NCBI GenBank assembly: GCA_021234155.1
Contig: JAJEKV010000033.1
Coordinates: 14,579,422 to 14,643,421, forward strand
DNA: 64,000 nucleotides
Reading direction: 5' to 3'
Source: Isoetes taiwanensis
Taxonomy: Eukaryota; Streptophyta; Lycopodiopsida; Isoetales; Isoetaceae
Made by a program: the position numbers and the translations under genes. The notes beneath the pieces are model-generated. The model did not search any database and was not told the origin of the DNA. It saw nothing but the letters and a program-made list of their open reading frames with translations. The stretch's first letter is position 1; each line of letters begins with the position of its first letter. Of the stretch, positions 50,036 to 60,002 are shown in pieces.

Positions 50036-50437
50036 GGAATAGGGGCCGTTCCAGAGCCAGAACTGACATCATGGTTCACAGAAAATGATGTTAAGTTCTA
50101 TTCAGATCTGTATTGAAAGACTGGTTTTACTGGCCCACTAAATTATTATCGAGCGATTGATTTGTAAGAAATACTCAGCCCGCTACGTTGTAGTTAATAT
50201 TTTTGTGGAATGAGTATTAAATTTGAACTAAAGGCCATGTTTATCACTGGTGATCGTGATGTAGTCTACAGCTTTCCAGGGGCAAAGGAATTTATACATG
50301 GTGGAGATTTTTCTAAAGCTGTTGTAAACCTCCAGGATACCATTGTGATTGAAGATGCTGGCCATTTCATGCATCAAGAGAAAGCATCTCAGGTCAACAT
50401 GGTGGCCTCCTCGCCTAGGCAGAAAGACCATTTTTAG
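50036..50437 (+). pseudogene. Soluble epoxide hydrolase pseudogene, C-terminal fragment
   Basis: Block 1 (50036-50164) encodes LTSWFTENDVKFYSDLY, an in-frame TGA, then KTGFTGPLNYYRAIDL, as in the cap domain of plant soluble epoxide hydrolases. Block 2 (about 50219-50437) encodes FITGDRDVVYSFPGAKEFIH and DTIVIEDAGHFMHQEK, the C-terminal alpha/beta-hydrolase part, where the GDRD Asp and the AGHF His correspond to catalytic relay residues. The enzyme family opens epoxides with water. The N-terminal half, including the nucleophile, is absent and the C-terminus is altered after QVN, so this is a dead fragment. Confidence 0.85.
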
Positions 50438-50439
50438 AA

Positions 50440-52224
50440 TGGCATTAATTCATCCTGACATATAGATAGAATGTTGCATTATTTGTTTCCTTTGCAAAAA
50501 CTTGATACTTACCCATGATATTTGGAACATGGGATAATATGTGAATCCATTTGAGTTTAGATATTGCCGAAATATGGAGTTTACAGATTATTCTGTCTGA
50601 AACTACTAAATGATACTCTTTATGAAATACATATTGTAGCAAGAAAGCATAACTGTTGGTCCATCCTTTGCTAAAACGTCAAAACCATGTGGGCACTATC
50701 TAGGAAATTCATCTAGCACTCATACCCCTTGGGGTTGTTAAATATTGTTTCAAGTTAATGGGGTGAAACCCCATTGGCTATTAAATTGAACCTTTAGAAT
50801 TTATGTTGGGGTTTGGTTGGTGTATGCATGAAGTGTGAAGTCTAAGCGAAGATCTTCTATATGAAATCCAAGCAAAGATTAAATTATGCGATGACAACAA
50901 ACTCACAAACTCACGTTGCCTTCTAGTGAACTCGCTAGAGCAGATTCCAAATATTGTTTTTTCCGTCCTAAGACTTCCATTCCATGAAGAACGCTGCCAA
51001 GTTCTCGGTAAATTGATATAATATCATGAAGATTCAACTCTTGAACATGAAGATTACATAAAAGAAATTGTCAGGACCACCCCATCATATGAGCTTTTCA
51101 AAATTTTGTTCTCTCCCTTTTTCATCGTTCTTCTTTTCTCACTTTGCTCACAAAGTTCTAGTCGATAGGCATGTATCAATAGGTGAAGATGGGACAATCT
51201 ATACTTTTTGAACTCATAGTTTATCTACCAACAAATGAGCTTCACTGCCAATTAGCTAGTCCAAAACCATCTTAAATCTCTTATGCTCATAAGCACCCAC
51301 TAAAAGAACAAACCAGCGGCGGCGACTGCCGCCGCGACAAATTCTTGTATAACAATAATTTATAACAAAGACTACCATGTCTTGGTTCCCATTATATTAG
51401 ATACTATATGTGCACAATTGCTTTGTCCCATTACCACAGCAACAACAAAGACAGAGAGTTGGACAATGCCAAGGATCGAAGTGCTCATAGGAACAAACTG
51501 ATAAATGGTGTCTTCTTGATAAATGGTATCTTCTTGATTTGGAAAATATTCTATTCTATCTAAGTAGTATGGAACGAAGATTCTACTTAAATCAAGTGAA
51601 GAAGAATGTAGATTTAGAAAACTCTGTGCAATGAAACCTAAAGATTATCAAATATATTTGTTTCCGTTGATGGTCACAACTATTCTATGGAGGACCAAGA
51701 GATATTCACTATTTTGATAACCGTTATTTCATTTCTTTTGACATAATATAGTATTGCCGTGTCATATATGGGTTACATATTACCAACCTGTTAATGAGTG
51801 TGAGTGTCGAGAGATCCTAAAGTGACCATTTTCTCACGACATTGACAAGTTACGAACAATATTTAGAAAAGTAACATCATGTGTAGCATTCATTTCATAG
51901 GATTCTACACCAGAGGGCTATTTGTTGTTAGAGGCGTACTAGAAAGGATTTATTTGGCTATTATGAAGGTGGCCTCGTTAAAGGGACAAAGGGCATGGCC
52001 CACTTGGTAAGTCTATGTTGACCCTTGGTTGCATGTGGGCTATATGGGATGTTTCAAAAGTTTTGGCCCTATCACAAGTTCACAACCTTTACACCTAAAA
52101 TTTCATAATTTAACTCCAAATTAACCTTCAATGCTAGTAAACAAAAAATCACGACTCCAGATTAACCTTCTATGCTAGCAAACAAAAAATCATGGACTCA
52201 AACAAAAAATAATGGATTCAAAAT
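50440..52224. other. Intergenic region with one GC hairpin
   Basis: AT-rich, no ORF of note. The only sharp feature is a hairpin at 51316-51335 (8-bp stem GCGGCGGC, loop GACT). Short AACAAAAAATCA repeats occur at 52140-52215. Confidence 0.5.
51316..51335. repeat. GC-rich hairpin, relative of the one at 16657
   Basis: Stem GCGGCGGC, loop GACT. The minus-strand flank TACAAGAATTTGTCGCGGCGG matches that of the 16657 hairpin nearly base for base. Confidence 0.7.
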
Positions 52225-52296
52225 TGCGTTTGCCGGGAGTCGAACCCGGGTCTATTGCTTGGAAGGCAATTATCCTAACCGTTGGACTACAAACGC
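52225..52296 (-). tRNA. tRNA-Gly (anticodon UCC)
   Basis: Minus strand, full cloverleaf without intron: acceptor GCGTTTG/CAAACGC, D arm with AACGGTTAGGAT, anticodon arm ATTGC-CTTCCAA-GCAAT (anticodon UCC at 52261-52263), T arm CGGGTTCGACTCCCG, discriminator A. Internal box B is canonical. A TTTT run directly downstream (52221-52224 region) can serve as the pol III terminator. It reads glycine GGA codons. It resembles the usual plant nuclear tRNA-Gly and looks intact. Confidence 0.96.
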
Positions 52297-52299
52297 AAT

Positions 52300-53069
52300 A
52301 ATGAATAAAATTTCTTTATTTAAAGACTCAAAAGAAGTTTATTTAAAAAAAAAAAAAGAACGCGGCTAGCCGCCGTCGCCTCAGCCTCACGTTTCGCCTG
52401 GTCGAAATCTTGCTGCTAAGCCTTACTATTCGCCGCGACCCTACACTGGGGCAGTTTTCCTCATAAAATCTAGCCTCGTGGAACCTTTTGAGTACTACTT
52501 ACTGTTTACAAGAGACTGCTTTTACTGTTTACTGTTTCCTTTATTGTACCCTTACCCTCTCTCTACCTTGAAGCTAGCTGATAACTGATAATTAAAACAG
52601 ATCACTTGCCTAACATGGCCCATTCTCTGACCTTGAAGACAAAACCTGATACATTTATTTCTTTTATGCAAATCTCACACTAAACCACTACAAATACTAA
52701 AAAATATTTGCGCAACCTTCTTCACAAAAGTTTCTTTACTTCAATACTCTATATATGTTTAATATAACAAAATGTTCCAGCATGTGCTGAGTTTGTTGGA
52801 AGAAGTGGAGCCTAATGCCACTTCCGGTTGAAATGTGGTCTGCCGCCTGCACAATTTGCCTCATTTCTTGAAGCCTAAGAAAAATGTGATTGATTCTGTT
52901 AAGATTCACAAGCAACTCGCTGTTCGAACTGCCATACTATACCTCAATACCTTTTTACTTGAGTGCAATACCTTTTCCTCAGCTGCCATGATCATTTCTC
53001 ATCAAAAACAACAATATGAATAATCACTTGAGTCTTGTTTTTGGGTTCCTACTTAGCATATTTCTACTT
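52300..53069. other. Intergenic region between tRNA-Gly and LBD gene
   Basis: An A-rich tract then GCGGCTAGCCGC near 52364. The right part is probably the 3' UTR and downstream flank of the LBD gene. No gene is recognised. Confidence 0.5.
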
Positions 53070-54261
53070 TCAACATGTGATATTTGTTCCTCCTGCTAAA
53101 ATAGTCAAGTCTGTGGCATTAGTGTCTAGACTAGTCACTGAACCTTCAGAGCACATAGAGCGACACGGACTAGAGGCATTTCTAGCAACCTTGTCCTGCT
53201 GCTGTTCTTCATGTGCAAGTTGATGTTGTTGCGGCTGCTGCTGCTGCTGTGGCTGATCTTGCTGCACTTGTTCTCCTTGTTGCAGTTGCTGCTCCTGTTG
53301 AGAATTAGCATGAGGGGCTAATGACAAGTCCAAATCAACTTTGTTTGCTTTTGAAGGCACAGCCTCTTGCTCATCTGCTAACTGAGGAACTTGAGGAGTG
53401 CGCGGACAAACTGAATCTCCTTCTATTGCAACTTCAGGAGCATCAAGTGTCAACATATGATTAGGGCCATCTTCAGTATAAGCCTTCTTTGCTACATTGT
53501 TAATCTCTGCACCTTCTCTTTTCCTGTTTATATGATGGCCTTTTACACCGTTGTCTGTAGAGGCTCCGTTTGCCGACCAGCGTTGCCAGTAGAGGGCAGT
53601 TCTTGGATCAGATGTCATCTGCACTCCAGATTGTGCTTGCACCAAGTTCTGCACATCTGTGCTTCCAAGATTTGCATTTTCTGCACAGCCTTTAACAGAA
53701 GTCTGATTCGCCTGAGGCGGCATGAATAATTCTCTTGCTTGTGAATGTCCAAAATTGACAACGTTGAAAGATGCAACTGGGATACTTGCCATGGCCTTGG
53801 CAGCACCTGATTTAGCATTTGCTTTAGGATTAGGATGATTTATTGGCTGCAAAGAACCCCCCTTAAGAACTGCTTCTACAGCAGCCTGACAGATATGCCA
53901 ATTGCCAGAATATAGCAAGCCCACAGCTCCAAAAACTGGATTTACAGTTCTGCCACAAGCTTCATACAGCAAGGATTGAAATAATGCTGCAAAAGAAGTT
54001 ATCCGTTAGCTTAGGCTAGGAAGTAGAGAAAACTCAAGTCTTTAGGAAAAAAACGACCATGCTATGTAGCTACTAACCAGGTCTTTGAGTATCAGGAACG
54101 GCATTTATAAAACCCATTAAACCAGCCCTTCCAAAGAACTTAGCCACAAAAACTGTTGCATGGCCCTGAGCTTCGGCGCCATCAATCCACTGTAAACATG
54201 GCCGCAGAACACAGCTGTCACTGCAGCCCTTTCTAAGAACCCGACATCCATTGCAGCTCAT
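53070..54261 (-). CDS. Class II LOB-domain (LBD) transcription factor
   Basis: Two exons on the minus strand, 54261-54078 and 53986-53070, give 366 residues; the 91-bp intron has GT/AG ends and joins in phase. The LOB domain starts at residue 1: zinc-like C block [15 protein letters not shown] (CX2CX6CX3C), then a GAS block with [14 protein letters not shown] and [19 protein letters not shown]. The leucine-zipper part of class I members is absent, placing it with the LBD37-42 group. The C-terminal region has DLDLSLAP, an LxLxL EAR repression motif, and a long Gln-rich stretch. Class II LBDs in flowering plants repress anthocyanin and nitrate-response genes; a nuclear repressor role is inferred here. 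It appears intact. Confidence 0.93.
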
Positions 54262-54770
54262 TTTGGCAGCCTAACCTTCGGTTTTCCCAATTGCTACTTC
54301 AAAAAACTCTAACTTGGATCAAACTGCAAAGATGAAAATCACAGACCATAAAAAGAAGGGATTGCGATGCCTACAAACACTCGGCTTCAATATTTGTTCA
54401 GATCAAAGGGGCAAAATTTTGGGTTTCTTCAGCGCACTCTAAGTTTCAGATGAATCGGACTAGAACGGATTGTTCTCACTAACAGCATATCAAAATCAAA
54501 CGCATTGGGGTTTGTAAGAAAGCGATCTTACCAAAATATAAAAGAATGACCCCTTCCTTCCTGTTTCTCTTCAGCACTATAGATGTACGCAATTTCCGCC
54601 TAAGCCGCCACTCCCAATCGTGCAACACATTCATCCGCAGCTACAAGAGCGAAGACAACGAACTTCCAAGCTAAAATCCAGAGCCCAAAATAGAATCTGG
54701 CAGAAGAAGATGAATCAAACGGGCTGATCCGAAGGTAACCAAGAAGAAGCAATCGGAAAAAATGAAAAAC
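54262..54770 (-). promoter_or_regulatory. 5' UTR region of the LBD gene
   Basis: About 490 bp separate the ATG from the TATA box. CT-rich stretches and several short upstream frames occur. It may contain a 5' UTR intron, but no pair of splice sites is decisive. Confidence 0.4.
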
Positions 54771-54777
54771 CCACTTC

Positions 54778-54785
54778 TATTTATA
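54778..54785 (-). promoter_or_regulatory. TATA box of the LBD gene
   Basis: TATAAATA on the minus strand, within CTTTATAAATAGAAG, on the coding strand and correctly oriented. It predicts a transcription start near 54750. Confidence 0.6.
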
Positions 54786-54848
54786 AAGGCTTATGAAGGA
54801 AACAGCATCAGCAGCATCCACCAAGCAATAGTATATATGAAGCAGATG

Positions 54849-55535
54849 CTACTTGGAAAGATCGCAGCGGATTCCTGATAAGGACAAAGGCGACAAAATA
54901 AAGCGGTCGACCTCAAGGTAATCGAAGAAATTGAGGGCGCATGAGTATTCCGCACGCAGGGCCGAGCTCCAGGGGCCGCCATAGCCGGACCTTGGGTCTT
55001 TTACTAGGCGGATCACGGGCAGCCTGGGCTGCCCGGGACGGGCAGGGATTTGGAAAAGCCTTTCCAACCAGGAAAGGGCCATGTGCCGTCCATTTGGATG
55101 GGCGGTTGGATGGAGGCCACGTAGCAGATGCAGGACCGTCAACCCTTTATTTGTGAGTTTAACACACGCCCCATGTGGGAAGCATGTTGTGCTTATTTGT
55201 ATCCTAACCAAGGAAAGAAGTTGTATTAGGTAGAACCCCCATATATACTCTCTTTCTCTCCGGTGTTCATCTTGTAACCAGAATGTCATTTCCCAGATGC
55301 TCCCTATTGGAGTCCCCCATATATACTCTCTTTCTCTCTGGTGTTCATCTTGTAACCAGAATGTCATTCCCCAGATGCTCCCTATTGGAGTCCCCCGATG
55401 AAATGTCCCAGTCCCTCTTCTCTCCTCTTGCCTCATGATGCCAATGCTCTCGTCATTTCCAAATCCAGAATCAACTATGCTCTCTGAGTCCTTTCTCCTT
55501 ACCATTAGTTCTCCAGTACAACACCATTGTTTCAC
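54849..55535 (-). other. Unrecognised 228-codon open frame upstream of LBD
   Basis: A long minus-strand frame without recognisable domain. It contains a 26-residue duplicated block that simply translates the 78-bp tandem duplication below. It could be a degraded element or a chance frame in the LBD upstream region. I do not call it a gene. Confidence 0.25.
55236..55391. repeat. 78-bp tandem duplication
   Basis: Two copies offset by 78 bp, each with CATATATACTCTCTTTCTC and TCTTGTAACCAGAATGTCAT, with about two differences by eye. Confidence 0.92.
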
Positions 55536-56990
55536 CTGCCAAATTGCTCATTCGCATCTCCAAGGACCTCGTCAACACCATTATTTCACCTGCCAACTGC
55601 TCGTTGGCATCGCCAAGGACTGGCCTCTGCACTCCCCCTTAGCTTACTAGCTGTTGTCACCTGCAAATTTACTAATTGTTACCTCCAACCAATCAACTAC
55701 TATCCCCATCTATGTTTCATATCTTAATCCACACTCCGTCATTCTATATAGTCATTATCATCGTATACAAATAAGTATAGGCTCAGGATTCTGCAAACTA
55801 CAATTAAATTTTAAATTTATATTACTTCTCCTTTTGCGTCTAACTTGGTTCTGTTTGTTGGTTGAATGGTCTAAAACTGATAATATGTATCTTTAAGTTA
55901 TAGTTGGTTATCAAGACGGTACACATATTAATGATTCAAATATAAAGACCAAAAAACACTCCCATTAACATGGTTTCTTGCTAGACAACACCTCTTAGAT
56001 TTTACGCGCCTATAGGATTGCTACAGATCATCATGAAGACATTATCTAGTTGAACATCATATTGTTGGACACACTTGTCTTTATGTAACCAAGGGTTGCC
56101 GTATAATAAGACATGCATAATCTGGCAAACAAAATTTGACTAAGATGGATGTCGTACCATGCAACAGTGCCTTCCTGTCTTTCATTAATAGAACTTCAGC
56201 ACCCCAAAAATAGCCACTATAGAGTTCTCCAACTTCTTCACCCCAAAAAAGAGTGGGCGAAGCATGACTATACTATCGATTATCATATTATTTTTAGTTT
56301 CTATTGGTTGAATTACTTACACAATGTTTCTTCATCTCATATTGTGATGTCTTAAATAAACCTTGCGCTTTTCACAATGCCCGTTTATCTTTGCATGAAC
56401 ATAGCAGACCCTATACACAAGTAGATTTATTACATCGCCTTTTGGAAGCAACTAGCTCCTACCGGGTTTTTAAAAGCGAGATGTTGCTGCTGGAGTTCAA
56501 AAAAGCACAATTCCATTATTTTTGGACAATACCTGAATTTGTGGACTTTTTTGGAAATCTTGCTTCGATGACAGTTTTCATACACTAACAAACGTCCCCA
56601 GCGAGTGCTGCATATGCTTCAACACCAAGCACTGAAATCTTGACAGTGTTGGGTAGTTTTTTCTTATTGGAAGAAGCCCAAACATAATTGAGAGTCTCTA
56701 TCTCAATGCAGTCACTAGCAGTCGTTAGACATAATTGGGTGGCTACATCTGGCTCCTCACAGGGACAAGCATACTATATCCACGTCGGACATAAGGTATC
56801 ATCAGGGCCTGCCACTATAAACATAACCTCTTTATCTTTAAATGGATTGAATTCCAATATAGGTTTATTCTTCCACGACCAACGTTCCTTGTGGTGATGG
56901 CTTGACGCTTTGTGGTACATGGGCCATTCTTAAACTCCAAAAGTAGAGGCCCAATGTGCCCTGCAACCTCTCATCATCATCAGCGATAGA
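55535..56990. other. Intergenic region with one cryptic open stretch
   Basis: Mostly AT-rich. On the minus strand about 56850-56588 reads KEVMFIVAGPDDTLCPTWI, then (after a stop) ACPCEEPDVATQLCLTT and LPNTVKISVLGVEAYAALAG. The composition is protein-like, but I cannot name a family; it may be a pseudogene exon. Confidence 0.3.
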
Positions 56991-56999
56991 AATTGTTCT

Positions 57000-58735
57000 A
57001 TTATACCTCATGCTCTAATGTGAATTTCTCTTGGTCAGATAAAAGGAAGGGAGAGGATAGAACCTACTATAATCTTAACAGAGTTTACATCTCCAACTCA
57101 TTCTCCAACACCCTAGCTAAATGTTTGGTTGCTAAAGATGAAGGAGCTACTTTGTCTGATCATCAACCTGTCATAATTGGGTTCAAGGACCTTAATTTGC
57201 ATAAGTCTCAGGCCAAAACATCCTTTAAGCTGAACACTTCACTCATATCTAATGCTAAGTTTTGTAAGGACCAAGGAATACTCCTCTAGCCTTCCCAAGC
57301 TCCCAATTCATCAGTCTCTGTCTTCATTTTCTTTCAAGTTGAAAAAATCAAAGGCCTAGATAAAAACTTGGGGGACACAAGTTAAGAGGAAGAGATTCTG
57401 TAAACTTGATCTTTTTAATAGAATCAAGCTAGTGAGGCAACTGATTATGGATGATCAAAATAATGTTAACTTACAGGAAGAGGAGAGCATGCTTGAAATT
57501 GAAATCAAACAGATTGAGGAGTACCAAGCCAGAGGTCTTGCTATAAAGGAAAAAATCTCATTTGTAAAAGAATTAGACAACTCGTCATCTACCTTCTTTT
57601 TCAAAAAGGCCAAACAAAGAATGCTAAATAATGCTACCACTAAAGTTAAAGAGAGCTCTATTCTTTAGGATAACCCTGACCCTGCAATCAACACCAGAGG
57701 AATTAAGATTGTTGAGCCTAATGGAAGTATCACTCTTTTGAGCTCTATTTATCAAGCACTCATATCTATATATCTACATCTCATCTGTATTAATTGATGA
57801 AAAGAAGTCATACAGTCTTATCGAGAGAGGCATCAGAGATTTCATTTGGTTTGGTATGCATTGCATCAATTGGAAGGAGCTAGCTCATGGCAAAGATCAA
57901 GGTGGTCTAGGTTGGAAATCTTTATTCTTACAAGCACAAGCTCTGGATGCTAAGTATGTATGGAAAGCTATCAATGGATACAACTCCCCTGCAATAGACT
58001 TTATAAAATTCTAGCTAAAAAAGAGTAAGCTATTTAATAGATAAAATTATCAACATGCTTTACCTGACCTTGTCTTTCAGTCCTTCAAAGCTGCCCCAAA
58101 TACATCTAATTTGATGATAAACTTGTTTGAGATCTGGAATGTTGTAGCTCCAGCTTTGGTTTGTAGGGCAATTTGTGATGATAGTGGTTCATCCCCCATT
58201 CCTAGGCCCCCGTTTTTGGCAAAAATGGATATTCTTGTCTTGTTGAAGAACATCCCAAGTGCTACAGGAAATGGAAAAATGCAGGCATCTCAATTCTTTT
58301 TTACTTATGGAATATGGAAGGTGGAGGACATGGAATGGGATGAATAACTTTGGTATCTCTTGTCCTGCTAACAAACTTTTATACAAATACATTATTTCTT
58401 GTCTTAAAGGGATCATTCGATGCATAGTTACCGACTTTACCAATAGAACTCAAGGAAATAAAAACTGCTATAGTTGTTTCAAAGCATATAAAATGAACTA
58501 TGTTGCCAATTCTGACAGGTTTTCTTCCAGATGGAATGCTGCCCCTAATGAGTTCACTAGAGTTCTCAAATTCTCAAAAGCTGTTGAAAATCCTATTGCC
58601 AACCTAAAATTCAATTATTGGCTGGTTTTCTCTGCACTTAGGGATCTTTTCCAAAATGGCTTTCAAGTAAAAGGAAAGAAAGAAATATCTTATTTAAAGT
58701 GTAAAGTGTTAGTATGTAAAGTGTTGGTTTATTAA
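57000..58735 (+). mobile_element. L1-type LINE derivative lacking the RT core
   Basis: Plus strand. 57030-57289 encodes the end of an AP endonuclease (KRKGEDRTYYNLNRVYISN, LSDHQPVIIGF with the catalytic SDH). 57432-57668 is the charged linker (EYQARGLAIKEKISFVK). At about 57740-57840 the sequence passes straight into the post-RT region (RDFIWFGMHCINWKELAH, 57850-58014). In another frame follows WNGMNNFGISCPANKLLYK. The endonuclease N-terminus and the whole RT core are absent. Stops and frameshifts make it non-coding. It shares its deletion junction with 34698-35060. Confidence 0.82.
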
Positions 58736-58739
58736 AATA

Positions 58740-60000
58740 CTATTTGTTTACGCTAAGTTGTAAGTTCAATATTTGTGTTTCTATTTACTGTTTTATGCAA
58801 GGATCACACCAGGCGAATTTATTATATGCAATTACTTTTGCGCATGAAGATTTCGCATCATATGATCCTCTTTAAACAAGGATGGCTTTGACCTTCAATG
58901 TTCATAAATTTTATGAATGTTTGCATATAAGAATGTCACATATCATATTTTCTTAAAAAATGGTCATCAAATGGATAACTAGTCAAAGAGTTCTTCTACT
59001 ACTTAAAGAGTTTCAAGACTCATTTTTGCTATAATTTAAATAGCAATAGTTTTTTAAAGGAATCTATTGTGAAAAGTAGTCAAAGACTTCTTATATTAGA
59101 GGTATCTAAACACAAACACCATAACCTTTGTACTTCAAGAATGTGTAAACCCTTTGCATTGCAAAGTATAATGTCATTTATTAGCATCTTCACAAACATT
59201 TCCCCTTCCTTAAAGGGGTATTTCTTTGATCGATGCTATTTCAGTGATCTCCTCCTCTTCAATACAATAAGTTATTTTGGCATAGCTATTAATCATATCT
59301 CCATTCTGTCATATATCTAAGAGGGATGGTGACTATTTTTCCTCCACCCCTTTCAGTGCTTTTATGAAAAAAGCTACCTTGGATGTTTAGGGATTTCTCC
59401 ATGCCTTGTCCACTTCATAATTGTCCCATTTCTAACAAAACCAAGTGCATGCGCCCTAGGAGGTGCATGCACCCATAGTATATGCATGTACTGAGTGCAT
59501 CCATATGAGCTTAAATGATTTTGTTAGGGGCTTCCACAAACCTCTTTGCATCTTGTTCTTTGAGATGTATTCGCTATATATATGGGAACAAGTCCGATAG
59601 AGCATCTCAAGCTTGTTTCATTCTCAATGAGGAATGTATATCATCAGCGCCCTCGTTTCAACATCAACCATCACTTTTTTATATTCAAATTCCTTTGCCT
59701 CGTGAATGTCAATAAGCCATCGTTATTAGTCGTAGTCGTGATGGTTTAAGCCATAAATATTTTTTATTTGTTTCTAATATGTGAAAATGGGACAATAAAT
59801 GCGCAATCTCTCGAAATCCGTGAGAATCTATAATTATGAAGGGTAGGTAATCTACATGGCATTGGGTAGAAGAATAAGAAATCTGACGTGGAATGGCTCT
59901 TACGAGGCCATTTTGAGATCCCAAATCCGCCCTAATGTTTCAAAGCTGCACAAAATCTAGCTTGACGATGAACTAAGGGATCAGGAGACGTAGCAGCATG
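58740..60000. other. Intergenic region, nothing recognised
   Basis: AT-rich. Plus frames of 83 and 66 codons and a minus frame of 71 codons have no motifs. Near 59444-59492 GTGCATGC-type words recur (GTGCATGCGCCC, GTGCATGCACCC). Confidence 0.45.
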
Positions 60001-60002
60001 CT

